DNA of 64,000 nucleotides from Perspicuibacillus lycopersici (GCF_025660475.1 NZ_JAOUSF010000003.1:620001-684000); one strand, 5' to 3'; counted from the first letter of the stretch, positions 17,492 through 26,950 are shown. Made by a program: numbers and translations. Notes: generated by a model from the letters alone, not told the origin.

Positions 17492-17698
17492 ATGAATTTC
17501 AATTTAAGAAATGCGATTATTCAAAATGTCTCAGGTAATACACAGGATCAATTGAAAGACACAATTGTCGACGCCATCCAAGTTGGGGAAGAAAAAATGC
17601 TTCCAGGTCTTGGCGTATTATTTGAAGTTATATGGAATAACGCATCACAAGAAGAGCAAAAAATGATGTTAGAAACGTTAGAAGAAGGCTTAAAGTAA
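17492..17698 (+). CDS. sspI: Small acid-soluble spore protein SspI
   Basis: Minor spore coat-core protein of 68 aa (family about 69-71) made in the forespore. The N-terminus [16 protein letters not shown] and the [15 protein letters not shown] segment are typical of SspI. GGAGG precedes the ATG. A possible sigma-G-like promoter, TGAAAA then GATATAA 16 nt later, lies about 20-50 nt upstream but matches only partly. Its presence shows a spore-forming organism. Position divergent from ysgA is conserved in Bacillus. Confidence 0.95.
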   Translation: MNFNLRNAIIQNVSGNTQDQLKDTIVDAIQVGEEKMLPGLGVLFEVIWNNASQEEQKMMLETLEEGLK

Positions 17699-17713
17699 TT
17701 CCATTGTTTTCTT

Positions 17714-17743
17714 GGGGCTATTCCATAGAATTGCCCCCTTTTA
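17714..17743 (+). terminator. Terminator after sspI
   Basis: GGGGC (17714-17718) pairs with GCCCC (17733-17737), with ATTC/GAAT inside and a CATA loop, followed by TTTT. Confidence 0.8.
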
Positions 17744-17852
17744 CTTTTTCACTGCCTTTGATCAATTTATGGCTAGTTCTTATCAAGTTACGTAACATTA
17801 TTCCTTTAGAAAATAGACTGTTTATTAAAGCATACAGAAACGTGGTGAAGCT

Positions 17853-18701
17853 ATGGACATGAACCAGCAAGAACATGAAAACCATACAATGAGTCGAAAA
17901 TTTATCCCAATGACATCTCTTACTAGTGGTTTATTCCAAGAAGTGGCAGACGGTGTTTTTTGCTATGCCGTTCAAATCGTCAATATTGCCTTTATCGAAA
18001 CAAACACTGGCTTTGTAATGGTGGATGCGGGTATGCCAGGTTCTAGTAAAACAATTATTTCCTTCATTCATGAGCAGTTTGGTCGCGATGCAAAACCAGA
18101 AGCAATCATTTTAACTCATGGCCATTTTGACCATATTGGTGCATTGGAACATTTAATTCAAGAATGGAATATTCCAATATATGCCCACAAGCTCGAGCTA
18201 CCCTACTTAACAGGACAAAAAAATTATCCCGAACCAGATGGAACGGTAGAAGGTGGAATAATAGCAAAAGTATCCCCACTATTTCCAAATGAAGGGATTG
18301 ATTTAAAAAATCATATTCAGGCACTACCAAGCGACGGAACATTGCCCCATTTGCCTGACTGGAATTGGATACATACTCCCGGTCATTCTGATGGGCATAT
18401 TTCCTTATTTCGTAAAAATGATCGTACCTTAATAGTTGGCGATGCATTTGTAACGGTTAAACAAGATTCCTTATACAATGTACTCGTACAAAAACAGGAA
18501 ATCCACGGCCCACCGAGATATTTAACAACCGATTGGAAAGCTGCAAAACAATCCGTAATAAAACTAGCCAAACTAGACCCAAACGCAGCCATCACCGGTC
18601 ACGGTTTGCCACTAACAGGGGAAGAACTTCACAAAGGTTTAAAAACCTTAGTAAAAAATTTCGACCAATCAGAAATCCCAGATCATGGGAAATACATTTA
18701 A
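17853..18701 (+). CDS. Metallo-beta-lactamase-fold hydrolase, unknown substrate
   Basis: Binuclear-metal hydrolase of 282 aa. The signature THGHFDHIG is at residues 88-96, the second histidine in HTPGHSDGH near 174, the bridging Asp in VGDAF near 196 and a late histidine in TGHGLPL near 250, so a full metal site is present. Such proteins include lactonases, glyoxalase II-like and thioesterase-like enzymes; the substrate is not clear. A GGTGA sequence precedes the ATG at short distance. It stands alone on the plus strand between sspI and a glycosyltransferase. Confidence 0.85.
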   Translation: MDMNQQEHENHTMSRKFIPMTSLTSGLFQEVADGVFCYAVQIVNIAFIETNTGFVMVDAGMPGSSKTIISFIHEQFGRDAKPEAIILTHGHFDHIGALEHLIQEWNIPIYAHKLELPYLTGQKNYPEPDGTVEGGIIAKVSPLFPNEGIDLKNHIQALPSDGTLPHLPDWNWIHTPGHSDGHISLFRKNDRTLIVGDAFVTVKQDSLYNVLVQKQEIHGPPRYLTTDWKAAKQSVIKLAKLDPNAAITGHGLPLTGEELHKGLKTLVKNFDQSEIPDHGKYI

Positions 18702-19185
18702 AATACAAATTGTTTGTTAGTGAAGAAATTCTCTCATCGTGCGCAGCCAGACTATGTCTATGCTGTAAACCTACAAACGTCCACTTATAATATTGCCTTT
18801 TATGCACTCATACTGTTTAATACAATAGAGTGCTTTTTTGCTTTTTTCTACTTTTTTCTAAAGCTTATTGTGCTTAAGAGGAAAATACACGGAGGGACAC
18901 AGTTTACAGGCTATTACACTCTTTACGAAAACACCCTTTATGAAATTCATCAATTGTAAATTAAAAAAAATACATATTTTATACACATTTTAAAATTAAT
19001 TATAATTATTTAAATAATTTTCCTTTATAATGATTATAAAGATATTAAATATGACAAAATTAAGGATCAAATAATATAGGAAACTTCGAAACCAATAAAC
19101 TTTAAAATACTTATTATATGCAATGTTGAGCAATAAAAATCAGGGAAGCTGTAAACGAGTATATTTTTTTACGTGGGGGGATTAG
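18702..19185. other. 484-nt intergenic region before the glycosyltransferase gene
   Basis: Holds the terminator at 18804-18839 and then a very AT-rich stretch (18960-19080) ending in GGGGGG, the SD of the glycosyltransferase. No confident promoter or small gene was found; an open frame at 18714-18959 runs through the terminator without an SD. Confidence 0.5.
18804..18839 (+). terminator. Terminator downstream of the MBL-fold hydrolase
   Basis: GCACTC (18804-18809) pairs with GAGTGC (18828-18833) and six T residues follow. Confidence 0.75.
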
Positions 19186-20334
19186 ATGAAAATTGCAATA
19201 TTTACGGACACTTTTGCACCAGATGTCAATGGGGTAGCCGTAACACTAAAACATTATACTCAATACTTAGATTCTAAAGGAATTGAATATATCGTTTTTG
19301 CACCAGATAATAAAAAAGAAAATAATTTTGACAGTCAAATTCGTCGTTTTGCTAGTTTACCATTTTATTTATATCCTGAATGTCGATTAGCACTGCCAAA
19401 TATGTTTAAAGTAAAGGCTGAGCTACAACGATTTAAACCTGATATCATCCATATTGTTACACCGTTTAACATCGGATACTGTGGATTGCGTTATGCGAAG
19501 AAACATAATATTCCGCTTGTCGGATCCTATCATACAAATTTTGATAAATACTTAGAATACTATAATTTACAATTTTTAAAGCCATTCGTATGGAAATATA
19601 TGAAATGGTTTCATAAATCCTTCCGGAAAATATTTGTTCCTTCCAATGATACAATTGCTCAATTAAAGAAAAAAGGATTTATGAATTTACAAATATGGCC
19701 CGGCGGGGTAGATTGCGAATTATTCCATCCAAATTATGATCCAGAACAATTAAGAAAGAAATATTCTATTAAAGAAAAATTTATTTTATCCTTTGTCGGC
19801 AGACTAGCTCCAGAAAAAGATATTGATACGTTAATGAAAATTTCCAGCCAATTACCGGATAAAATCAAATCACAGGTTCATTGGTTAATCGTTGGTGATG
19901 GTCCATCAAAGGAAGAAATGATGAAAAATGCACCTGCCAATATGACCTTCACTGGTTTTTTAAATGGTGCGGAATTAGCACAAGTGTATTCTGGATCAGA
20001 TATCTTTGTCTTCCCTTCTCCAACCGAAACATTTGGGAATGTCGTTATCGAATCATTAGCTTCGGGAACTCCTGTCATTGGAGCAAATTCAGGTGGAGTA
20101 AAAAATTTAATTAAGCAAAGCATTACCGGGACACTTTGTGAGCCAAAAGCTGTGCAGCAATTTATTGATGCCATTATTTTATTAATAGAAAATCATTCAT
20201 TACGTAATCAATGGAGTTTAAACGCACGGGAATTTGCACTATCACAAAGCTGGGATGCCATTTTCGACCAATTATTACTCGATTATCAAGAAGCACTTGA
20301 TCAGATAGAACAATTAAAAAATTGGGCTTCCTAA
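19186..20334 (+). CDS. GT4-family glycosyltransferase
   Basis: GT-B fold, retaining glycosyltransferase of 382 aa. The N-terminal domain begins MKIAIFTDTFAPDVNGVA and has IIHIVTPFNIGYCGLRYAK; the C-terminal donor domain shows FVGRLAPEKDIDTLM (about residues 203-217) and the EX7E-type motif SPTETFGNVVIESLASG near 285-301. It resembles alpha-mannosyl/glucosyl transferases acting on lipid or cell-wall acceptors, but donor and acceptor cannot be told. The ATG follows a GGGGGG SD. It is monocistronic and closed by a bidirectional terminator. Confidence 0.87.
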   Translation: MKIAIFTDTFAPDVNGVAVTLKHYTQYLDSKGIEYIVFAPDNKKENNFDSQIRRFASLPFYLYPECRLALPNMFKVKAELQRFKPDIIHIVTPFNIGYCGLRYAKKHNIPLVGSYHTNFDKYLEYYNLQFLKPFVWKYMKWFHKSFRKIFVPSNDTIAQLKKKGFMNLQIWPGGVDCELFHPNYDPEQLRKKYSIKEKFILSFVGRLAPEKDIDTLMKISSQLPDKIKSQVHWLIVGDGPSKEEMMKNAPANMTFTGFLNGAELAQVYSGSDIFVFPSPTETFGNVVIESLASGTPVIGANSGGVKNLIKQSITGTLCEPKAVQQFIDAIILLIENHSLRNQWSLNAREFALSQSWDAIFDQLLLDYQEALDQIEQLKNWAS

Positions 20335-20350
20335 TAAGGAGCCCAATTTT
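20320..20350. terminator. Bidirectional terminator between glycosyltransferase and M42 peptidase
   Basis: AATTGGGC…TCCT (20320-20332) pairs with AGGAGCCCAATT (20337-20348) with one bulged T. T runs flank it on both strands, so it can serve the converging genes. Confidence 0.9.
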
Positions 20351-20353
20351 CTT

Positions 20354-21442
20354 TTAATCAAATTTAATATTATTCACTGTTTCTTTATCTAAACGTTTCA
20401 CAACTTCGGTAATTAATTTCACTGCATTTTCATAATCATCACGATGAAGAATTCCTGCATTGGAATGGATATATCTAGTTGGAATCGTAATTGCTAATGA
20501 TGGAATTCCTGCTTTTGTTAAATGGATAGACCCAGCATCCGTTCCGCCACCAGGAATCGACTCAAATTGATAAGGAATTTGTAATTCATCAGCTACATTC
20601 GTAACGAAATCTCGTAAACCTTTATGAGAAATCATTGATGCATCATAAACAATTATTTGTGGACCATTACCTAACTTAGATAAAGCTTCTTTTTCAGAAA
20701 TCCCTGGAGTATCCCCCGCAATACCAACATCCACTGCAAAACCAATGTCTGGCTCCACTTTGAAAGCTGCTGTTTTCGCTCCACGCAGTCCTACTTCCTC
20801 TTGGACAGCACCAACGCCGTAAACGACATTTGGGTGTTTTTCCTTTTTCAAATTTTTTAACACATCGATTGCAATTGCTAAACCGATTCGGTTATCCCAT
20901 GCTTTCGCCAATAAATGCTTTTCATTTTTCATTACTGTAAATTCGAAATAAGGAACTATCATATCTCCTGGACGAACGCCCCAAGAAGTTGCTTCCTCTT
21001 TACTAGTTGCGCCAATGTCTACAAACATATCCTTAATGTCAAACGGTTTTTTCCGAGCTTCAGCCGGTAAAATATGTGGTGGTTTGGAACCGATTATACC
21101 TGTAATTGATTCTCCTGTAGATGTTACAATGGTCACCCGTTGGGAAAGCATCACTTGATTCCACCAGCCACCAACTGTTTGAAAACGAATAAAGCCTTTT
21201 TCATCAATATTCGTCACCATAAAACCAACTTCATCTAAGTGCCCAGTTATCATTACAGAAGGTCCGTCTTCTTGACCTACTTTTTTTGCAATTAAACTAC
21301 CAATCCCATCCTGTGATAGTTCATCCGAAAAAGGTGCTATGTACTTCTTAAATACTTCTCGTGGTTCTTTTTCATTCCCTGGGATTCCTCGTGCATCTGT
21401 TAAATCTTTAAGCATTGTTAATGTTTCATCTAATGATCCCAA
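20354..21442 (-). CDS. ysdC: M42 family metallo-aminopeptidase (YsdC type)
   Basis: Zinc/cobalt-dependent aminopeptidase or endoglucanase-like M42 enzyme, about 362 aa. Metal ligands are visible in [14 protein letters not shown] (His, Asp near residues 68-70), WDNRIG, the catalytic EEVGLRG and [10 protein letters not shown], and IHSNAG near the C-terminus. I set the start at TTG 21442, seven nt after GGAGGA, giving [19 protein letters not shown], which matches the B. subtilis N-terminus; the ATG two codons upstream would have no spacing to the SD. In B. subtilis it neighbours ysdA/ysdB, here the exporter genes intervene. Confidence 0.93.
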   Translation of the reverse strand: MGSLDETLTMLKDLTDARGIPGNEKEPREVFKKYIAPFSDELSQDGIGSLIAKKVGQEDGPSVMITGHLDEVGFMVTNIDEKGFIRFQTVGGWWNQVMLSQRVTIVTSTGESITGIIGSKPPHILPAEARKKPFDIKDMFVDIGATSKEEATSWGVRPGDMIVPYFEFTVMKNEKHLLAKAWDNRIGLAIAIDVLKNLKKEKHPNVVYGVGAVQEEVGLRGAKTAAFKVEPDIGFAVDVGIAGDTPGISEKEALSKLGNGPQIIVYDASMISHKGLRDFVTNVADELQIPYQFESIPGGGTDAGSIHLTKAGIPSLAITIPTRYIHSNAGILHRDDYENAVKLITEVVKRLDKETVNNIKFD

Positions 21443-21475
21443 TTCCATTCCTCCATTTCTTACAAGAATATTCTT

Positions 21476-21504
21476 ATTATACTAGATGATAATTTAATGG
21501 ACAA
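21476..21504 (-). promoter_or_regulatory. Sigma-A promoter of the M42 peptidase gene
   Basis: Minus strand: TTGTCC (21499-21504), 17-nt spacer, TATAAT (21476-21481), about 30 nt before the start codon. Confidence 0.7.
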
Positions 21505-21557
21505 ATATGAATTTTCTTAAGCTATTTAAAGAAAGTAATGATACCTCTATTATTATC

Positions 21558-21608
21558 TTGACTTTTCCTATGACACGAATTAATATTTAAACAGTTTAAA
21601 TATTAATT
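21558..21608 (+). promoter_or_regulatory. marR-ABC promoter with a 31-bp perfect palindrome operator
   Basis: TTGACT (21558-21563), 17-nt spacer and TAATAT (21581-21586) form the promoter. A perfect inverted repeat, AATTAATATTTAAAC (21578-21592) and its complement (21594-21608) around a single central A, covers the -10 and start of transcription. The position and symmetry fit an operator for the MarR protein encoded immediately downstream. Confidence 0.8.
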
Positions 21609-21635
21609 TGATTAAATAAAAAAGGAGGCTCGCTT

Positions 21636-22073
21636 TTGGATCAACCAATCGAACGATTACAAATCGCCATTGAGACATTAAAAAGAAATATTGATTCGGA
21701 CATCGAGAAACTAGGTGGTTCCACGATTACAAAGTCACAGCTTTTCCTTTTATACGCAATTAACAAAGCAGGAAAAATACGGTTGACGAAATTAGCGGAG
21801 TTATTAGATGTAAAGCCTAGTGCGATTACCGTAATGATTGATCGATTAGAAAAACCAGGCTTTGTAAAGCGAATTAACGATCCAAGCGATCGAAGATCCA
21901 TTTTGGTGGAGTTAACACCATTAGGAAAAAAAGAGCTAACTACTGTACTGGAAAACAGACATAAAATTTTCCATGCATACATCTCTAAATTATCGAAACA
22001 GGAAGTAATCATTTTAACGAAACTCATTGAAAAAATGGTGAATCTTCCAAAAGATGAACCATTAGACCAATAA
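21636..22073 (+). CDS. MarR-family transcriptional regulator of the downstream exporter
   Basis: Winged-helix repressor of 145 aa. The core TKSQLFLLYAINKAGKIRLTK, the recognition helix LLDVKPSAITVMIDRLEKPG (about residues 57-76) and the wing RINDPSDRRSILVELT with the Asp-Arg-Arg motif are typical. TTG start, with AAAGGAGG seven nt upstream. It is followed after 17 nt by two ABC exporter genes and preceded by a palindrome over its own promoter, so it most likely represses the three-gene operon until a drug or other ligand binds. The ligand is unknown. Confidence 0.92.
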   Translation: MDQPIERLQIAIETLKRNIDSDIEKLGGSTITKSQLFLLYAINKAGKIRLTKLAELLDVKPSAITVMIDRLEKPGFVKRINDPSDRRSILVELTPLGKKELTTVLENRHKIFHAYISKLSKQEVIILTKLIEKMVNLPKDEPLDQ

Positions 22074-22090
22074 AAAAATGAGGTGACATT

Positions 22091-23818
22091 ATGAAGAAAA
22101 TCTTACCGTTTTTAAAACCATTTCGAATCGCAATTGCGATTAGTTTAGTACTCACCTTGTTACAAACAATATCCGAGGTTTATTTACCACGTTTAATGTC
22201 CAATATTATTGACCATGGAGTTGTTAATGGAGATATTGACTATATATGGTCCATTGGTGGAGTAATGCTGCTCGTTGCAGCAGGCGGGATGATTTGTTCC
22301 ATCTTTGCTAGTTTTTTTTCGGCAAAGATTGCTACCGGATTTGGCCGGGGACTACGTGATAAAGTATTTAAACATGTCGTAAGCTTTTCACAGGATGAAT
22401 TTGATAAGCTTGGTACTGCTTCATTAATTACAAGAACGACAAACGATATTAACCAAGTACAACAGGTACTTATATTAACCTTACGGGTGATGGTCATGGC
22501 ACCTATTATGGCAATTGGTGGTATTTTCATGGCACTAACAACAGATGCCAAACTATCACTTGTCTTTCTAATTTCAGTGCCTATTCTAGCACTTACTATT
22601 TTTTTAATTGCACGAAAAGGTATCCCATTATTTAAAGTTATTCAAAAGAAATTAGATAACTTAAATCGCGTTTTACGTGAAAAATTAATTGGTGTTCGTG
22701 TCATTCGTTCCTTTAATCGTGTAAAATACGAGGAAAACCGCTTCAATGATGCCAATTTAGATTTAACAAGTACTGCAATTAAAGTAAATAAAATTATGGC
22801 GTTCATGATGCCGCTCATGATGTTAATCATTAACTTCTCCACTATTGCGATTGTCTGGTTTGGTAGTATTCGTATTAGCAATGGAGACATGCAAGTAGGT
22901 GATTTAATGGCATTTATTCAATATGCCATGCAAATTATGTTCGCCTTTATGATGGCTTCGATGATGTTTGTCCTATTTCCACGTGCACAAGTTTCCGCTA
23001 CACGGATTAATGAAATTTTAGATACGACATCATCAATCAAAAATTCTAATAACCCAAAAAGTACAAGCAGCATCAAGGGATCAATTGAATTTCAAAATGT
23101 AACCTTCCATTATCCCGGGGCAGAAATTCCAGCAATCGCCAACATCTCTTTCCGAGCCAATCCTGGTGAAGTAACTGCTATTATCGGTGGTACTGGTGCT
23201 GGTAAATCAACATTAGTAAATCTAATTCCAAGATTTTATGATGTAACAGAAGGAACTGTACTTGTCGATGGAATCGATGTACGGAAATGGAATTTAGATT
23301 ATTTGCGGGAAAAAATCGGCTTTGTTCCACAAAAGGCAGTGTTGTTCACTGGAACAATTACCGAAAATATAAAATACGGAAAACAAGACGCAAGCGATAC
23401 GGAAGTAGAAAGGGCATTAGAAATTGCACAGGCTAGCAGCTTTATTCGGGAGATGAAGGATGGTTTACAAACACAAATTTCCCAAGGTGGTACTAATGTT
23501 TCAGGTGGTCAAAAACAAAGATTATCCATTGCTCGTGCCCTTATTAAAAAGCCGGAAATCTATATTTTTGATGATAGCTTCTCTGCACTCGATTTCAAAA
23601 CAGATGCAAAATTACGTGCTGCATTAAAAAACGAAATAAATAATGCCACCGTTTTAATGATTGCGCAAAGAGTGAGTACGGTAATGGATGCAGATCAAAT
23701 TATTGTATTAGATGAGGGAAAAATTGCTGGAATTGGCACGCACCAAGAACTTTTACAATCAAGTTCTGTTTATCATGAAATTGTGTACTCCCAGCTTTCA
23801 GAGGAGGAGTTAGCATGA
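22091..23818 (+). CDS. ABC exporter half-transporter, degenerate-site subunit
   Basis: Fused membrane-ATPase half transporter of 575 aa with six transmembrane helices (residues about 15-300) and an ATPase domain. Walker A is IGGTGAGKST (about 366-375) and the signature NVSGGQKQR (about 469-477) is canonical. The Walker B ends IFDDSFSALD, so the catalytic glutamate is replaced by aspartate, and the switch histidine is glutamine (IAQRVST). This is the pattern of the non-catalytic partner in heterodimeric multidrug exporters such as TM287/288. It overlaps the next gene by 4 nt (ATGA). Confidence 0.93.
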   Translation: MKKILPFLKPFRIAIAISLVLTLLQTISEVYLPRLMSNIIDHGVVNGDIDYIWSIGGVMLLVAAGGMICSIFASFFSAKIATGFGRGLRDKVFKHVVSFSQDEFDKLGTASLITRTTNDINQVQQVLILTLRVMVMAPIMAIGGIFMALTTDAKLSLVFLISVPILALTIFLIARKGIPLFKVIQKKLDNLNRVLREKLIGVRVIRSFNRVKYEENRFNDANLDLTSTAIKVNKIMAFMMPLMMLIINFSTIAIVWFGSIRISNGDMQVGDLMAFIQYAMQIMFAFMMASMMFVLFPRAQVSATRINEILDTTSSIKNSNNPKSTSSIKGSIEFQNVTFHYPGAEIPAIANISFRANPGEVTAIIGGTGAGKSTLVNLIPRFYDVTEGTVLVDGIDVRKWNLDYLREKIGFVPQKAVLFTGTITENIKYGKQDASDTEVERALEIAQASSFIREMKDGLQTQISQGGTNVSGGQKQRLSIARALIKKPEIYIFDDSFSALDFKTDAKLRAALKNEINNATVLMIAQRVSTVMDADQIIVLDEGKIAGIGTHQELLQSSSVYHEIVYSQLSEEELA

Positions 23819-25695
23819 GTGGAAATGAAAAACAAAACAAATCCAATCATCCCCACGCAAGAGGCGGTGGTCCCCACGGAATGGCGATGATGAAGGGGCA
23901 AAAGCCAAAAAATTTTAAAAGAACATTAAAACGACTCAGCCACTATTTAATGCCAAGTCGTTATCGTTTACTAATCGTTTTGTTAGCAGCTATTTTAAGT
24001 ACCATTTTCACGATTTTAAGTCCAAAACTACTCGGAAATGCTACTACGAAAATTTTTGAAGGAATGATGGCTAAGTTCCAAGGCATACCAGGTGCTTCTA
24101 TTGATTATTCGTATATTGGGCAAATTTTACTTCTATTAGCTGGGCTATATATTTTAAGTTCATTCTTTAGTTACATTCAGCAATACGTAATGGCTAGTGT
24201 GGCACAACGAACGGTGTACCAGCTACGGAAAGAAGTGGATGAGAAGTTTTCCCGTTTGCCATTAAAATATTTTGATTCCCATACACACGGAGAAGTATTA
24301 AGTCGGGTAATCAATGATGTCGATAATATTAGTAATACATTACAGCAAAGTCTTACCCAATTAATAACCTCCATTGTCACCATAATTGGTGTAATCGTGA
24401 TGATGCTAACGATTAGTCCGCTAATGACACTTATTGTTTTGCTTACATTACCGTTAAGCTTTGTCATTACAGCACTAATTGCAAAAAAATCGCAAGGCTA
24501 TTTTAAAGGACAACAAGTAGCCCTTGGAAAACTAAATGGACATGTAGAAGAAATGTTCACTGGCCATCAAATCGTCAAAGCATTCGGTCAAGAGAAAAAA
24601 GCGATTGGTGAATTTGAAGCAATAAATGAAACATTATACAATGCTGGCTGGAAGGCACAATTCATATCCGGAATTATAATGCCTTTAATGGGATTTGTTA
24701 ATAATATTGGATATGTTCTAGTTGCAATCTTTGGTGGAGTATTTGTAACGAAGCGTGCGATAGAGGTTGGTGATATTCAAGCATTTATTCAATATGCAAG
24801 ACAATTTTCCCAACCGATTACACAGGCTGCCAATATCGCCAATATTATCCAGTCGACAATTGCTTCTGCTGAACGAGTATTTGAGGTTTTAGATGAAGAA
24901 GAAGAAATTCCAGAAAAAGAAAACCCACAACAATTAAGTAATCCAAAAGGAAATGTACGATTTGAGCATGTCGCATTTCGCTACAAGCAGGATGAACCAC
25001 TTATTGAGGATATGAATATTGACATTAAACAAGGACAAATGGTTGCTATTGTCGGCCCAACTGGAGCTGGAAAAACAACGTTAATGAATCTATTAATGCG
25101 CTTCTATGAAATATCCAATGGATCCATTACGATTGATGGCGTAAATATTCGAGACATGAAGTACAGTCATTTACGAAGCTTATTTGGAATGGTTTTACAG
25201 GATACTTGGTTATTTAATGGTACGATTAAAGAGAATATTGGTTACGGAAAAACGAATGCTTCGGAATTCGAGATTATCCAAGCAGCCAAAGCAGCATATG
25301 CTGATCATTTTATTCGCACGTTACCAGATGGTTATGAAACGGTAATTAATGAGGAAGCATCCAATATCTCACAAGGTCAAAAGCAGCTTCTGACAATTGC
25401 CCGGGCGATTTTAGCAGATCCAACCATTCTCATTTTGGATGAAGCAACAAGTAGTGTAGATACTCGGACAGAGGTAGCAATTCAACAAGCAATGAATGAA
25501 TTAATGAAGAATCGAACAAGCTTTGTCATCGCCCATCGACTTTCAACAATTCGTAATGCGGATCTAATACTCGTGATGAACCACGGAAATGTCATTGAGA
25601 AAGGTACACATGATGAATTACTTGCTGCCAATGGATTTTATACAGATCTTTATCAAAGTCAATTTTCAGGAAGTAAGCAAAATGGAAGCAGCTAA
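23815..25695 (+). CDS. ABC exporter half-transporter, catalytic partner
   Basis: Second half transporter, 626 aa, with an N-terminal extension of about 45 residues rich in His, Gly, Lys and Met (HPHARGGGPHGMAMMKGQK) before the first membrane helix. The ATPase domain has Walker A VGPTGAGKTT (about 413-422), canonical Walker B ILDEATSSVD and switch His (IAHRLST), but its signature is NISQGQKQL instead of LSGGQ. It therefore supplies the degenerate signature to the partner's inactive site and its own active Walker B to the working site. Together the two genes encode a heterodimeric lipid or drug exporter; substrate unknown. Confidence 0.93.
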   Translation: MSGNEKQNKSNHPHARGGGPHGMAMMKGQKPKNFKRTLKRLSHYLMPSRYRLLIVLLAAILSTIFTILSPKLLGNATTKIFEGMMAKFQGIPGASIDYSYIGQILLLLAGLYILSSFFSYIQQYVMASVAQRTVYQLRKEVDEKFSRLPLKYFDSHTHGEVLSRVINDVDNISNTLQQSLTQLITSIVTIIGVIVMMLTISPLMTLIVLLTLPLSFVITALIAKKSQGYFKGQQVALGKLNGHVEEMFTGHQIVKAFGQEKKAIGEFEAINETLYNAGWKAQFISGIIMPLMGFVNNIGYVLVAIFGGVFVTKRAIEVGDIQAFIQYARQFSQPITQAANIANIIQSTIASAERVFEVLDEEEEIPEKENPQQLSNPKGNVRFEHVAFRYKQDEPLIEDMNIDIKQGQMVAIVGPTGAGKTTLMNLLMRFYEISNGSITIDGVNIRDMKYSHLRSLFGMVLQDTWLFNGTIKENIGYGKTNASEFEIIQAAKAAYADHFIRTLPDGYETVINEEASNISQGQKQLLTIARAILADPTILILDEATSSVDTRTEVAIQQAMNELMKNRTSFVIAHRLSTIRNADLILVMNHGNVIEKGTHDELLAANGFYTDLYQSQFSGSKQNGSS

Positions 25696-25717
25696 GCAGT
25701 TACTATTTACTATTAGT

Positions 25718-25761
25718 AAAACCTCAAGATAAAGGTTATCGCCTTTTCTTGAGGTTTTTTT
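25718..25761. terminator. Strong terminator after the exporter operon
   Basis: AACCTCAAGA pairs with TCTTGAGGTT, with further AAAGG/CCTTT pairing inside, and seven T residues follow on the plus strand. It also lies after dut on the opposite strand. Confidence 0.9.
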
Positions 25762-25818
25762 GTCCTTTTACTCTACAGGTTGTCCACTGCTAACAAACGC
25801 AATTATTTTTTTACAATA

Positions 25819-26253
25819 TTATTTCCCTGACGATCCAAATCCACCTTTATCTCGTACGGTATCGGATAACACCTCTACTTGCTTCAATTTCACTTGTAAA
25901 ACTGGTGCGATAACCATTTGTGCTATTCTCATATGCCTCTCTACCTTAAAGTCTTCCTTACCATGGTTTATTAATATCACTTTAATTTCTCCTCGATATC
26001 CCTCATCTATCGTTCCAGGACTATTTAAGACGGTAATTGAATGCTTGAGTGCCAAACCACTTCTCGGTCTAACCTGTGCCTCTGTACCTCTAGGTAATTC
26101 CATTTGAATTCCAGTCCTAATTAATTCTGCTTCACCTGGCTTAATTATTTTCTCTTCTATAGAAAATAAGTCCAAACCAGCATCCCCTTCGTTAGCTCGA
26201 TATGGTAATTTTGCATCATGATGTATCAATTTAACCTTCAATTTATAATCCAT
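25819..26253 (-). CDS. dut: dUTP diphosphatase
   Basis: Trimeric dUTPase of 144 aa that keeps uracil out of DNA and makes dUMP for thymidylate. All five motifs are visible: DAGLDLFS (about 26-33), [10 protein letters not shown] (62-71), [13 protein letters not shown] (80-92), [10 protein letters not shown], and the C-terminal [11 protein letters not shown] arm. I prefer the ATG at 26253, six nt after AGAGGG, over the TTG one codon upstream. It sits alone, divergent from ysdB. Confidence 0.96.
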   Translation of the reverse strand: MDYKLKVKLIHHDAKLPYRANEGDAGLDLFSIEEKIIKPGEAELIRTGIQMELPRGTEAQVRPRSGLALKHSITVLNSPGTIDEGYRGEIKVILINHGKEDFKVERHMRIAQMVIAPVLQVKLKQVEVLSDTVRDKGGFGSSGK

Positions 26254-26352
26254 CAATATCCCTCTTCTTCATTCATTTTTAGCGTACTACATTTTTTTGT
26301 ATCCTATTTATTTCATTCTTTATAAAAAAATTATAACAAAATGAATAAATCG

Positions 26353-26379
26353 TGAAACCTTTTTCCTTAATCATACGTA
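26353..26379 (+). promoter_or_regulatory. Sigma-W (ECF)-type promoter of ysdB
   Basis: TGAAAC (26353-26358) and CGTA (26376-26379) are separated by 17 nt, an excellent match to the sigma-W consensus TGAAAC-N16/17-CGTA. ysdB belongs to the sigma-W regulon in B. subtilis, which supports it. The predicted 5' leader is about 105 nt. Confidence 0.78.
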
Positions 26380-26491
26380 TAATCGGTAATAATACAAGTT
26401 ATTTTTAGTAAGTTAGCTACTAAATCAGGTTTGGACAATTTTTCCTTCGGGTACGATATACTAAGAGGATTTCCGCGTGGAGGGTTTCAAA

Positions 26492-26899
26492 ATGGCAATT
26501 ATATTACGTTTTGTTCTACTTGTGTTAATTGTGCTTTTCATTTATAGTGGCATTCGATATTTACTTCATCCAAAACGAAAATTGGAGCTCGCACACGAAC
26601 AAAAACGGTTTTATTTTTTAGATGATGTAAACAATGTACGAAAAAATTTTGTCTTAACTTATAAAGGAGTATTATTTGAAGGAGAAAAATATCTTGGAAC
26701 AACACGCGATTCATTTGAAGTAGTTTCGATTTTTATTTTCCCTCGAACCGTTTCATCATTAAAAGGATTAACAAAAAATGATTTCAAAGCTATTGAACAG
26801 CAAGTGTTAGTCCATTATCCAAAGGCTAAAATTGATTGGAAGAGCCCTATCAAGGAATTTTTAAACAACAAAGCAAACCTACCAGATCATTCCTGGTAG
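26492..26899 (+). CDS. ysdB: YsdB family membrane-anchored protein
   Basis: 135-aa protein with one N-terminal transmembrane helix (residues about 2-22) followed by SGIRYLLHPKRKLELAHEQKR and a mixed cytoplasmic domain. It resembles B. subtilis YsdB, an uncharacterised sigma-W target, and the flanking genes (ysdA, ysdC) agree. The start is the ATG at 26492, 8 nt after GGAGG; an upstream in-frame GTG contains that SD. An envelope-stress role is inferred from the promoter only. Confidence 0.82.
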   Translation: MAIILRFVLLVLIVLFIYSGIRYLLHPKRKLELAHEQKRFYFLDDVNNVRKNFVLTYKGVLFEGEKYLGTTRDSFEVVSIFIFPRTVSSLKGLTKNDFKAIEQQVLVHYPKAKIDWKSPIKEFLNNKANLPDHSW

Positions 26900-26914
26900 G
26901 CGCAAACTATCGAT

Positions 26915-26950
26915 AAAAGCCATCAAGAGAACTTCTTCTTGATGGCTTTT
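26915..26950. terminator. Terminator after ysdB (bidirectional)
   Basis: AAAGCCATCAAGA pairs with TCTTGATGGCTTT across a short loop; T-rich on the plus strand and A-rich before it, so it can serve ysdB and the converging TVP38 gene. Confidence 0.88.

Noticed and set aside
18714-18959. Open frame of 81 codons after the MBL-fold hydrolase
   Set aside because: TTG start without an SD, and it runs straight through the terminator at 18804-18839; protein sequence is low in complexity.
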